Of a DNA stretch of 64,000 nt, positions 50,096 to 62,855 are shown in pieces. Positions within the stretch are counted from its first letter, which is position 1. Each line of letters opens with the position of its first letter. The notes beneath the pieces are model-generated. The model was not told the DNA's origin. It searched no databases and saw only the letters and a program-made list of their open reading frames with translations. A program made the translations under genes and the position numbers. This stretch comes from Aphelocoma coerulescens (taxonomy: Eukaryota; Chordata; Aves; Passeriformes; Corvidae): the NCBI RefSeq assembly GCF_041296385.1, contig NC_091023.1, forward strand, positions 21,852,924 through 21,916,923. The letters run 5' to 3'.

Positions 50096-51692
50096 TTTGA
50101 CTTTGGCTATGATCTTTGAAACTAATCTGTGATTTTCATGACTTTCTGCCTTTAAGTACTCAAACCTGAGCTGTCTCAAGCAGTCCTGTTCTTTGACAAG
50201 TCATTACTTCTGAGCTTTCAAAAGCAGAGCCCTTTCCAGTTTCAGGCTGAGCCCCCTAAAGGAGGGATCTACAGACCTTTGGCTTTATTCAAAATCTCTT
50301 ATCCAGCCTTGAGTTTTATCAGTACAATATGAGAAGAAAAGAGTTAAAGAGTGAGTACCTAACACTCTGGCAAGGTTGCAATTAATTTCACAGAGGGGAG
50401 GGAAGAGAAAGGAGGTGTAGGAAAGCCCAGCAGGTGGGTCACTGCTCCAGCCACCAGCCTCCTGTTTCCTGGAAGCCAGAGCCAGCAGCATTTACAGTAA
50501 AACTGATTGTTCAAAGTTGTATCATTATTCCCAGATTTCTCCAGTGCTGCTAATCTCAGTTAATTATATTGGAAATCCCTTGTATTATGACCATGTAATT
50601 CATAATGTGCCAGTAGAAGTCATGGTTCTTAATAATCACATAATGGGCAAGGACTTAGACATAATCAGATTTTAGTTACCCTGTCGTGTTTCCATAATGC
50701 TGCTGTAAAACCAGCATAATCACAAAAAAGTACCAGTTATTTAAACATTTTTATCAGACTGATGTACAGTATCTTTCTCTCCCTCTGCCTCTTTTTTAAA
50801 CAATGTAAGATAACAAAAATTGGATTACAATTGCTGGGAACAGACTATGATAAACTGTTTGCTTGTGTGCAGAATGAAATTTAATAATGGCATCAGTGTC
50901 TCGATTTTAGCAATGTTAGACCTGTTAAATAGTAGCACTCTGCAGCCAAAGGCTGCTTTCAAAGAGGCAGCATTAGAGCATTGTGCAAACAATGTCTCCA
51001 AGAGCTCAGCTGTCTTATAAACCTTGAAAGATGCCCTATATCCTCACAATTAACCTGGCTGCTAACATTTACTGTGCAGATGAGGGCTTGACTTTTTCCA
51101 CAATACATGATGCAAAAACCCCTTTGTAGCTGTAAGGATCTTTAAAGGCCAGTGTCTGCCTCTCAAATAAAATAAAACAGAAGAAAAAGAGCCACTTCCT
51201 ATTTTACAGGAATATGGTTGGTGATGAGAATAGAGAACTTGCAAGCTGGACTCTCTGGGCTCTCTCTAATGTTTTATCTCCACTCTCACCCCAATCACTT
51301 CAGCTGTGCACTTGACATCCTGAAAAAGGGTCCAACTACACTTGTTTCAGCACTGTACTGCCAAACTTAATTCAAAATAACTTGTGAAATGTTAGAGGTT
51401 TTTAGCTGGCAAGCAAATATCCTATTTCTATTTTTTTCTACCATACTGAAGGCACTTCATTTTGAAGCAATAAATATTATAGCAGTGAGTGAGTAAGGTC
51501 AGAAACTGTCACCCTTTCCTAGTGCTTTTTTCTCCCCTTGCATTAAGAAATGAGCTGTGATGGGGACAAAAACACTTGTCACTTGAGAAGAAAGAAGGAC
51601 TTGTCTCCTCCTAAGAGGAAATGAAAAGGTGGTGAGAGAACAGCTGGAGATTACAGAATTTCTTCCTGGAATTGTGGACAGAGTGATTGGGA
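50096..51692. other. Unique DNA, possible conserved noncoding blocks
   Basis: No gene is established. Two stretches, about 50530-50710 and 50810-51020, are free of simple repeats and of mixed composition with motifs such as TTAATTA and ATTACAATTG, the texture of distal enhancers. That is an impression, not a measurement. The region would also be the 3' UTR of the candidate exon ending at 50095. Confidence 0.35.
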
Positions 51693-52066
51693 AATCACAG
51701 AATTGTAGGGCTGGGGTTTCTCAGCACTCTCTTAATCCAGCTCTCCTCTGAAGCAAAACACACAACATCCCTGAAAGACACTTCTGTACTGTTTCTAAAA
51801 ATCTCCAGTGAGACAGACTTCTCTATATCAGCAAGCTGATAGTTTCTCCACATCTTTCATGCTGCAAAATAGCCCATGATGGGTTTGTATCCTCATTTGA
51901 CATGAAGGGCAATTAGCCACCCTATTCTCTCTGCAACCTCTTAGCAGATCTCTTTTCAGTCTTCTTTGAATTAAATAAATTCAGTGCTCTTAGTATTTCC
52001 TCCTAGGCCATGTTTTCTAAACCTCTGTATTTTTGTTGGTTTACTTTGTATTGTCTTCAATTTGCC
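51693..52066 (-). mobile_element. Ancient CR1 LINE 3'-tail relic
   Basis: The left edge reads AATCACAGAATTGTAGGGCT on the plus strand, the CR1 terminus of the type ending ...ATAGAATCGTAGGACTGG. Further blocks are CTAAAAATCTCCAGTGAGAC, TCTCTTTTCAGTCTTCTTTG, AGGCCATGTTTTCTAAACCT, TTTTTGTTGGT and TTGTCTTCAATTTG. They follow, in the right order, the older CR1 type shared by turtles, crocodilians and birds (AAAAATCTCCA..., TCAGTCTTCT..., AGGTCATGTTTTCTAGACCT...). Several indels and many substitutions mark it as the oldest tail in the window. No target-site duplication and no coding remnant are visible. Confidence 0.72.
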
Positions 52067-55000
52067 TCTTTGTTGGGATAGAGACAAACTGGAGATGGTG
52101 CAAAGAAAAGTAGCAAACTTGAGCTGCTGGACCTGGAACTGTGGATGTTTTGCTCAATGTTTTTTGAAGAAATAAAGAAAAACTCCTCTGCATTTTGTGG
52201 GGGTGAAGAGACACATGAGATGTAATAAGCTCAAAGGTCAGGAAATTCAAAGTTATAGTTTCTGGTGCAGAATGTTTCCAGATATTTTTCAGATTTAAGG
52301 AAATTAAGGCTTTAGTCTGACATTGCAACATTTTGAGTTAGACATCCTGATCCAGAAAAGTGTGTGCATAGCATTAAATTTGAATAATATCCCTAAAGCA
52401 AGTGCTAACTCACATATTGCAAATATCATGCATTTCTTGCCTGTTCTTTAAGCCAAAATGTCTTTCCTAGATCCATCTATATATTCATGTCATATTATCA
52501 TTCTTTAGATCATGTTGTTTTGCAAACACGCAAATAACAGGCAGTTCTGAACAACTGGCACTAAAACTATTGGATTGGGAAAAAAAAAAACAAAGCAAAT
52601 TTATTAGAAAGGAAAATAGAAATGGTTGTTTAATTTAGAGATTTTATGTGTTGGACTGCATGATGCTGATTACCACTGACATCAGGAAGGCAGAGTTATC
52701 AGAAGAAGAATTGGTGGTTTCTCACTATTTCTGCACTATTTAGCTACCATTAAATTAATCAGGAGGGACTTAGTCAGCTTCATTAAAGTTGGCCTGGGAG
52801 AGGAAAAAATAATGCTCCCTTGGAGAACTCTCACTGTCAGGGCTTAAGAATTAAGTGCTTTCTGTTGCTGGTGAGGAAAAAAACTGCAGAAATTGGGGCA
52901 TAGTCTTCACTCTTCTGTAATAGAGAATATCATAAATACACTACATTGAGAAACACTGCAAATTTCCCTAAATTTTTGGCATCCATCTGTTGGAATGTAG
53001 GGAAATAGGGCTTGAACATCTGGACTGGGATATGAAGGGTATGAGAAATCACTCGTTAGTTTAAAATCTCAGTGGAAACCATATCATATACATATCTCTA
53101 TAAGACCTCTAGACAATTATTAACAGCTTAGATACAAAATAACATAAAACCTTTCTGAGGATCAAAAGATCTTGTCTCACACTAATCTCCTAATATCAGA
53201 CAGCACAAAAAACTTCAGAAACATCAGCTTGTTTAAAACATGCCCAGATTTATATTTCAGACCCTGTTGTTCCGCAAATAATCCTCCCCTCTGACTTAAA
53301 AATAAATGAGAAAGGTTCCTGGCTGCTGTGCACAGGAAGAAGTCCACAGTATGTCTGCACACAGTTTTTGGTGTGGAGTACCTGAGGCACGAAGCATCTC
53401 CCACGTGTGAGGCAAAGGCAGTGCGTGATTAATTCACCAGGGTGCTGTGGCGGTGCCTTCCACAGGCTGGAACATCTCCTTTTCCCACAGATGGCTGTGG
53501 CAGGCACTGTTCCTGTGGCAGGAGGGAAGCATTAGTGCCATCTCCTTTGCACACCTTGAGCATCCAGAACAACCTCTCCTGCAGCTCACTGCCCTGTGAT
53601 TCACTGCTTGCAGACAAGGCTTGGTCTCGGCCACACGCCCTCTCCCAGGCAAAAATATCTGCAGGAAGCTAAAATCTGGGAAGTGGCTGTGGCACCAGCG
53701 CCTTGGGGACATCATTTCACACCCATACAGAGCGAGGCAGCGTGGTCCAACCAAGCTTTTCATCAGCCTCCTAGTGTGAGAAGCAAAAAATGAGTGTTTC
53801 TGTATAAGTACCTACATGAATAGAAGTTCATCTCGAGGACTCTATCCACTGCTAGGGCACATCAGAAAGGCACAGGCAGCTTTCCTGGCATCAGTGCTCA
53901 TGGGCAGCCCTGGGAGCACTGTAGGATTGAGGATCTTTGGGTGTGCTGCCTGTTGTGCCCATTGGGTCAGTGTCACCTGGGGCACGAAGGTCAGGGCACA
54001 GCCACATTTCTGCCCACCCTCCGTGCCCCGGTGCTGCATCTTTCTGCAGGGGTGGCCTGAGGTCCAAGGAGCCATCAGTGTAAGACAGTGGGTAGTCCCT
54101 TCCTTTCTCAGCACACAGACTGGAATTCCTGGCCATCCACTGGAAAGAAAAGGTTAGAAAGTGGGCCTTTATAGAGTTTTCCCTGTCCTCTCTCACTGAA
54201 AGAGCTGTGCAAAGATGAGACACTGTTTAACACCATGAAAGTCCTCAAGGGAGAGCATATTAAAGGCTGTATGTTTAGAGAATCAACTTTCTGCGGCTAA
54301 AACTCAGATTCAGAAGTTAACTTGTCCTCAGCACAGGTCCTCTAGAAACTTCCTGGGGGTACACACTTGGGTCTTAGACACAGAACATCAAAAATGGCAG
54401 TCAATCACCCTCCTCCCCAAAGCCTGAGTGTGAGATGCTGACTTTACTCTCTATAAATATTCTTTAAACTTCTAATTAAAAAGTTGTTTCCTAAATACAG
54501 CCTACTCATTTTACTTGCTTAAAAGAGAAAAATAATAGAAAAAACCTCAGCAGTTTTTCTCTCCCTATAGTCCCATCTCTATATTTTAGGCTGCAAACCC
54601 AAGAAATTGACTTTTTTCCCCCTACTGATACTTATTGTCTTTTATGGCTGCAGAAGATTTTAGACCAGGAATGTGAAGCTTACAGATGGCTCAAACCTGG
54701 CTTGTGCAATAGATAAAGTGGGAATCTGTTATAATGATCCATTTGGACACGCTCCCATTTTCTGATCACTGAATTTGAATCTATTAATCTTGTAGACATT
54801 TCCAGCATGCCCATCACCATGAAATAAAGCTGAGAAACTGCACAGCTATATGTCTGTAAGGATTCATGCTCCTGCTCTTGCCTGAACTGCTGTTACATGT
54901 ATGCCTTATAAAGTGCTTTTTTTCCTCAAAGGAATACTACAAGCTGACCATAAAAAAACATACTTCCTCACTCCTGTGTGTGTACAAGAGCAAAATCTGT

Positions 55001-55316
55001 ATTCCAGAAAGGACAAGCCATATTTCCCAATAATTTTGATGCCAAAGCAGATCAGTCAGTTTCTAATTAACTCTAATCGGCTTCCTCACATGCTTTTAAG
55101 TTATTTACCTGGAGGTGACAGGTGCTCAAAAGCACCATGTATTTTCTCCACACTTTGTAAATGTTAAGCAGTATACTTGATGAAAAATAATCACCCACCA
55201 CTTGTCCCTTACAACCAAAAGCCTCACTGACCTAAACAGATGCAAACCACATGTTTTACAATCACCAAGAAATGCAGCCAAGGACCATGTGGTAGATTGC
55301 TCAGCAGGTAACATAT
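52067..55316. other. Unique DNA, no gene seen
   Basis: No supportable gene. An A11 run lies at 52580-52590. The block 53400-54160 is G+C-richer and yields overlapping frames of 65-113 codons on both strands that match nothing recognised. Frames this dense on opposite strands usually reflect composition. Confidence 0.5.
52580..52590 (+). repeat. A11 run
   Basis: Eleven A followed by CAAAGC. Simple sequence. Confidence 0.75.
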
Positions 55317-55361
55317 GGGGGAAAAAAGAGAGAGAAAAGGGAAAAAAAAGAAAAAGGAAAA
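55317..55361 (+). repeat. 45-nt uninterrupted purine run
   Basis: Forty-five consecutive purines (G5, then A-rich with GAGAGAG and A8 pieces). Such tracts can adopt triplex (H-DNA) structures. Read on the minus strand it is a pyrimidine tract, but no AG acceptor follows closely, so a splice site is not supported. Confidence 0.8.
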
Positions 55362-58300
55362 TACTTGGGACAGCCTTGGAGGAGGAATTAACCCATCTTG
55401 AAAGATATTGGTTCAACAGCCACCATTGTGTGTGGCTCAGGGCATGTCATATCTCTCCTGGCTGGACCCACAAAGGGCTTCTCTCCAAGCCAAAACTCCT
55501 TTAGGCACCTGAACCCCACAGCTCCCTGCATCTCTCGTAGGCACTGTGATACCCAAGCACAGATAAGCACAAAGGTGCAGTGCTGCTTCACCTCTGCCCA
55601 TGGAAAGCAGTACCTTAGAGCTCACCTTGAAATGGAGTTTCTTTTCTATTCAGGGCCCTAAGAAATTGGAGGTATTTATCCTCCCAGCTGCCATCTGCTC
55701 CTGGAGGGAATGGTGCAGGAACAGGGAGGGCAGAGCAGTTCCTGTTTAATTTGTGGCTCTGGACACTTCCTGGGTTGAGCCAAGGGAGCAAAAAAATGCA
55801 ATAGTCAGGCAGCTGAATTTATAGCCACAAAATTAAGCATGTTGGGAGAAGGCTCAAACACCACAAGCAGCTAATGCAGGCAAGCAGCAGCCAGAGAAGG
55901 TGTGCTGTTAAAGTACTTTTCATCTGAAATGTCTTTAAATCACAGTGCTGCATACCTACCCAGGCTGCAGAGGAGAGACAGAGATGCAGCCTGAAGTGGG
56001 CACCGAATTGGAAAGTGTTCATGGACTGATTTGAGAGTAACTTTATCCATGAGGACAGTTTAGAGAAAATGTGTTATTAAAGTACTTTATTTCCATTTAG
56101 AGACTCACACAGGCATACACAGACAGTAGGTGGTGACAGCTGCTACCAGAACCATTTGTTATCTTACTTCTGTTCAGCTTTTGACAGTGTGAAATGAATA
56201 TAAATGCTGAAAAGCTTTACAGAGGTGAACCAAACAATAAAAAGTAGGGGGGAATGAATTCTGGTTAGGTTGCTTTAGGGAAGAGCTTTATTTCTGTTTA
56301 GTCCTGAGGCACGGATGTGTGCTGTGTTTTTAATACTGACAATGCTGCTGAGAGGATTCTTGGTGGAGTTTACCAAACCCACACCATCCTGAGATGGTGA
56401 GAGCTGGCCTTGAAGGTAACTTTAATATCATTCCCAGAAACTGCATGAAAATAAGGCTTCAGTAAATTATTGCTTTTGCCTAATAATCTGTCCATCAAAA
56501 TGGAGTGAACCTTTCACATGGTTTGCCTTAATAAAAGTGCTGGTGAGATAGCTCTGTGTTTGGACTTAGCAGGAGCAAATCTCTTGGCATCAAAAGGATT
56601 AAATTAGTTGGCCTGAAATTATATTGCTTTTTCCAAGCAATCATGACAGCTCTCAGAATCTTGCTACAATATACTCACATCACACCAGCTGACAGTTGCT
56701 TCCAAAAAAACCCGCTCATTTTGGCCAGCTCCTCCTGTGAACACTATCAACAGACTGATGCTCCTGCTTCAGAGTCCAAGAGGCATTTTTGAACTACACC
56801 CCAATCAAGAGGAAGCCCTGGTCTCAGTTTTGACTTTTGCCTGATTGTTTGGTTCTCTCTTTGGTTACATCTTGAATGCACTGACAAATTTTGTCTTAGA
56901 AGGGCAATCTATAAAGGAGATTTTGGTCTGTTGTACAGAATATAAAGTTCCTCAGAAATTATTGTAGTATATTGATTGCACAATATATGCTTCATTAGAG
57001 CTTGGGGTGGGTTTTTTTTGTTTGTCTTCCTTTTTTTGCTTCTGTGACTACTCCTCTTACCCTGACATTATTGCTATAACAGGAATTTTCCATAAAATAA
57101 GGATTGGTAACAAGAGGCACAGATTTATAGCACAGCACACAGATTAAGCTGAAGTCAGGCAGAGATTTTCCTAATATCTTTGTTCCTGATTTAATGCTTC
57201 TAAAGAAAATTATTTACTATGTGAGGAAGACCTCTAAGTTTGCACAAGGGGGGAGGTGAAACCTTTGTCTGAATTTGGGCCAATAAAACAGGAATGACTT
57301 GGGCTTAGGAGTGCTGCAAGGAACATCGTTAGCTTCTGTGGGAGGGAGAGATTCACGTCAAGTTTATTTTTATAAAGCAGCATCCACCTAGAAAGGAGCA
57401 CAAACTATAATGCTGCTCCTCTGAATTTGGTGGGCACTTGAAATCTCATTTTTGCAGCAAGCTCTTGGTTCCAAAAAAGGCCAGGACAGTGACAGATAGG
57501 CAAAACCTGTCAGCCTTTGGGGAGCATAAAATTTGGTTTTCAACTTCTTTTACATTCTGCCCCACCAAGGGTCACCAAATCCCTTCCATGTGCCTCTGGT
57601 TCTTGCTGATTGTAGCTGAAGAAGGAATTTAGGCTGGACAGGACTAAAGATAAACCCCATGGCCATGTGTGGAGGGCAGGCTAAACCCTACTCCAGCAGA
57701 GGTGAGGGCAAGCAGCCTGTTAAACTCATCTGGTCAAGCCAATGCCCTCCAGACCCATGCTTTTCTGGAAAGCAATGGCTTTCTGAATAGAAATAAAGAT
57801 CATGTCTCATAACTTAGCATATCTGAGGTACAGCTGGCTCCCAGCCAGTACTGTGTAACCAGTAATGTGCCCAAGATAGCAAATGTGTCCTGCACACACA
57901 TCATTATTACAAAATCCAGTGCTAGCTCTGCATAGAGCAGCTCATATGCCAAAAATATCATACGTATATATTATTTGAATTATCCATTGCAAAGCACGCT
58001 GCAGGAAAGCTAGTAAATTCAGTTCCTCTTACCTGCCATCTGCATTCATATTTAAGAGTGAATTATATGTTTTCAATATGTTTTCTAGCAAGTTATTTAC
58101 ACAAATCTCATTATGAGTAAAGACAGGGGGTTTATATACAATTCCTGATCTACTGACTGAAATTGCATACCAAGATGTCAGTGTGACTTTGAACAGAAGC
58201 TGGAAAGCTGTGCTGCATGAAATCATATCACGCTTTTTATTCTCCATACTGACGTTTCTTTTCCTCTCTCCACTGAGACAAGACCACCATTAACTGGTTC

Positions 58301-60600
58301 TTCATTATGCTGGTTTCCTGCAGGATTTTTGATAGTGCCTAGTAGTGGTAAAGGCTGGATTACAGTTCACTATAAAAAAGCAGTTTGTTTTCAGCCCTGT
58401 GTGAAGCTCGCTCTCAGGTTTTGAAAGTAATTTTCAGGAGTAGCCTTCCTTAGCAGACATTTTCTGGGATGCAGTCAGTGTTGAACTTGCCAGGTGCCTG
58501 ATGTGCGATGCAGTGACGTTACCAGGCTGATTACTTGGATGGGTCTGAAGTGAAGGCATCTGGTTAGGACTGCTGGCTAGTAGAAGAAGAGGCACTAATT
58601 AAATATCTCTTGCCTTTTTGGGTTTGTCCCTCTGATTAACCACTTTAAAAATCACTCCAGGGAAAGCCACACAGTTATCTTTAAAACAGGGGGGCATGAT
58701 TAAACATTCCTTTGCTAACAGAAAAATAGTGAAGTAAAGCAGTCAGCTCCAGCAATGCTGGCAGGTTATTGCTGGACCTAAACTAGCTCTTAAGCCTTCC
58801 AGCCCAGCAGGGGAAAGCCTGAGTGATCTTATGGAAGTTGCCAAAGAATCCCATGGCCACACACCATTTGACCAAATTTACTCATTTTCCCAGATAATTT
58901 TGCTACCGAGATGTGTCTACAGCCACACATATGGATGGAAATCTTCTTTAAGGCAACCTGTACTCCTGAACTGAATATACACCAAACCTATAGCAGTGAT
59001 CAGTAAACTGTTACCATTGCCAGTTTCTGACATTTGAACCTTTCACCTTGTTTTCAGTGAAGAAATCTCCAATGTGTCAATGTACAGATCACCAGAGCTC
59101 TAATTTAATCTTCCAAATTACACACGTGGTAACTACATTAACAATCAGCATCTCCACTGGTCTTTTACCAAAGCCATGGTGGGTTTGAGAGACCTTTTCC
59201 TCTCTTTCTTATTAACTAATGACTGTGGGATCCTTACTCATGAAATCTCCTTGCCTGCTGCTGCCAAAATTAAAGCCATAACACCACCCAAGATCTGTGC
59301 TGAGGTCACAGGGTTATAGACTTGTTCTGCAACCTTTGACGAAGTACTTTATCAGGTGTTTACACAACTGTGGTTTCATCAGTATGTTTTTAGGGTCCTA
59401 ACTTTGTAAGAGAAACCTCCTTTATCAGTGAAAGTTTAACATAATTAGAGTCTGTTCACCACTAATGCAAAAATTCCATGTAGTGCTTTCCTTCCTTACA
59501 TTTCATTTATACACTGGGTAACTCTTTGAATGTTCTTCTAAATGGTCTGCAGCAATCTTCTAAAGGACGTGTGCACACAAAGCTTGCACAGAGACCTCCA
59601 GCTGTAACAAAACCCCTTTTATAAAATCAGATTATTTCTGGAAAAGTATTCCTAGATACCTCATGGGCTACTCTCAGGTAGACTAAGTCTGAAAGTAAAA
59701 AATGCTGTTAGGTTTGCTAGCTATGGTAAAAAAAGTCTATAAAGTGTTAGATTTCAAGTTATTAAGCTCATATTGGCTGTAAAGCTTCAAATGTTTAAGT
59801 TGTTTGCTTCAATTTCATAGCCTCTATAAGCTTCAAGGTTTTGGCAAGATTTCTGCAGACCAAAAGTCCTAAGTTAGATGTACCAGCAAATTTCCCAGTT
59901 TGGAATTAAAATAAATTCTGTAACATAACTGGGGAAAAGAAGCCCTCAATGGCACAAAATGGAGCTGCTTCTCCAAGCCCACACCTAAATTGTGACAAGA
60001 CCTTCTGGTACTCAGAGGAGTGTGACAGAGATGTTTTTACCTTTTCCTTAAAGAATTCCAAAACACCAACAGCACTTTCAAACTTCAAAGTTCGTGCTAT
60101 TGGGCAGCAGACTACAGCAAGATAAAGAAAGGTTGGTTCTGCCAGATGAAACATGGAAAATGCAAGCAAATCTCCTCCCTGCTCATTCTGCCTGTGCATG
60201 GCACAGCCTTTCTTCCTCCCTTGCTCTCAGTCCAGCGGGGTTTCCCAGAGTAACAATCTGTAGCTACAGAAGCTCCTTTGGATCCCCAGGAAATTTCCCT
60301 TTTTGTCTTCCCCTTTGAAACTCAGATTTGAGTCTTTCCCCAACTCTTCTCCACAGCTCCACCCGTGCTGCCAAACCCAGCTTGCTGTCTCTTTCCTGCC
60401 TAATTCCTCCCCAGGAACTTTCCCAGAAGAGCTTCCTCAGGTGCTTTCTGGCACGGTCTTTGCCTCATCCATCAAAATCATTCAGTCAGACTCAGTATTC
60501 AGTGTCAGACTGGACAATGCCAGGGAGCAGCCCTTCCCCTGCTGCACAGCCAAGTCCTTTTATCAGAAAGGCCAGGAAAAATGCAATAATAGGTGGTGAA

Positions 60601-60612
60601 ACACACACACAC
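60601..60612 (+). repeat. (AC)6 microsatellite
   Basis: Six AC units followed by an A run. Confidence 0.75.
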
Positions 60613-62680
60613 AAAAAGCATCGCCTCCCTCAGACCTTGGGAAACGGTGCTGTGCAGAGATGGCTCACACAACAGAAGCCTTTTCCAGTGGTGTCTATAT
60701 TCCTACCAAAAACATCCTTGTAGCAATGAGCACATGGAATTGTGCATCTCACTTATACCAGACACCAGGGCTACTTTGTATGCTCATGACTTTTCTGGTT
60801 TAGTACAGAAAGAGCCATTTCTACAAAATTAAGCTGAATCTTACTTTTGGTGTCTGTTGCTGTTGTCTGCATGAAAAAAAGTGTGGAGTTGTATCTCTCA
60901 AATCCATTGAATTACTGTGGAAATGATACACAGAAATCAGGAGAGGGTTTGGGATGTAAAAAGTATAGAGCTTAGATGGTCCCAAATACAGGAGCATCCC
61001 TTTAAAACTAATACTCTGATTTTGTGAGATTAAAGATTGAGTTATTATTAGTTTCTTTGAACTCTTACTCTGAGATGTCTTAGAGAAGACCTGACAGAAC
61101 CCAATCTTCACTGTATTTATACATATTTTCTGAATCCTTATCTGTTCAGATACGGTTCAGAGAGACTCATGTCTTGGTTTTTGTCAGAGATAACTGAAGG
61201 GTTACACAGGTCTAAACATAACTCCTCATATCAGCACTAAGGCTTGAGGAAACTCTGAATTGTAGCACTTTATACTGAAGGGATCCCTAAATGATTCTTT
61301 TCTTCTCACAATCGCTCAAGGACTTGAAAGTTCAGGGAGTAGCCTGAAATCTCTCATTCCCATAAATTTAACAGAAGTCACAGCATGGCCAATTCAGCTG
61401 AAAAGTGTTATTACAGAAAAACTTGATGATACTTTTATGTTCACTGATGTGAGCATAATTCTCTGGGTCTTTTAGCTACATATAGCCTGCCTTATCCACA
61501 GAGACACTTCAGCAGATATATATGGTACCATGAGCAAAGTTAAAAGTGATGAATATTCTGATTTATAACTTCTACTGATAACAAGATGATAGAAAATCTT
61601 AGAAATATGGGTGTTATTATATACACTGTGTAACTTCACTCAGCAGATAAGGGACGGGAAAGAAAAAGTATTTATCACACCTGGACTGGGGGGACACTTC
61701 CTTGAATGACCCTTGTTGCCTGTAAGGAGTTGAGATGACCAAAGGACAAAAATCTTAAATATAGGGTTAGCTCTGTAGGTGCCAAGTGTGGATATGAATC
61801 TATAATCCTTCTTGGTTTTAAGGACCCCACACAGGGAGCAAAATGCATGTATTGAAGAGATTCTTTTTCCTGACAGATTTAATCATCTAAAGAGGTCTCA
61901 ACCTGCTGAGTTGACATTGCACCTCCTAAAGATCAACCACTGGGTTGTAACTACAGAGGCACGAGAAAGTCATTATTTTAAATAAATTCATTAGGGATGA
62001 GGAGCTGGGCAAACAGGCCAGATGCTCCTCCTTCCATTTTAAAGCTGGGGTGAGAGGCAAAGCAGACCCAAGAGAGACTCCCTTGGTAATTATCCCAAAG
62101 GAGAGGCTGCCTTCATCCACCTCAGGCTCCAGGTCCTCAGCTTTGGCCTCAGCATGATCCAAGAGTTTAAGCACACAGCCCAGATAAATATTAATTTGTT
62201 AATCTTCATTAGAAATCTACTTTTAAAGCTGGTTGGTGGTGAAGTCACTTAGTCAGATGAAATCATTGCCCACTAAACAATCCTGTTAGGGAAGCTTATC
62301 CAAGCAAAGGGCGTTCAATTGCGTTTCCATTAGCAGCACTGTATGGTTATTGTCCTTAAAGACAGGGTTCTTAGACTTAATCCATTTTCTTAGAGCTGAA
62401 TTTTCTCAAGAACTAAAAGTTAATTTTTACTCCTTTCTGGCAATACGAAATCAGGTTGCCTGAGGATCAATAAAAGAGATTTGAGGACTGAAAGTGGCCC
62501 TGCCCAGTACCGCAGCTCCGCCAGTGCTGAGAGCTCCCTGAAATTTTAAGAAGTTCTGGATTATCTAAGCCTAATCATGCACATTATTAAATAGAACATT
62601 ATTTAATGAGAAAGTCACTGGCTGTGGTGTATTTTTTTCAACAGAAAAGATGATGTTTCTCTCTGTTGAATTCTGCACAG

Positions 62681-62855
62681 CTCAAGAAGATAGGAAAGAT
62701 GCTTGATCTCATCCTTTTTACTTTCTGTAGCAGTTTTCTGGAAGGACAAGTCCTCCCATTAAATGAGGGGGAGATTTTCTGCTTCCCTTGCCTTGTTTCA
62801 CTCTCTGCCTTCCCACCTGTGGGACTAAGGCAGAGTTCAACAGTGCTTCACTGAG
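62681..62855 (+). other. Exon-like 175-base segment, noncoding if real
   Basis: The left border is TTCTGCACAG, and the right border is GAG followed by GTAAGG, a near-consensus donor. Between them one frame is open almost to the end but meets TGA at 62852-62854, two bases before the donor. As an internal exon it would therefore be noncoding or carry a stop just before its junction. This would fit a long noncoding RNA, or chance. Confidence 0.12.

Noticed and set aside
53434..54223. Dense frames of 65-113 codons on both strands in a GC-richer block.
   Set aside because: Comparable frames on both strands point to composition rather than coding; no splice pair or domain was seen.
58527..58538. 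TACTTGGATGGG is identical to the box C region of 5S rRNA, hinting at a 5S-derived SINE such as AmnSINE.
   Set aside because: A single 12-base match is expected about once by chance in a window of this size, and neither the box A region nor a tRNA-like or SINE tail aligns around it.
60303..60723. Overlapping 98- and 131-codon plus-strand frames.
   Set aside because: They sit in a C/T-rich stretch that is naturally poor in stops, are Ser/Pro/Leu-rich, and neither matches a known family.
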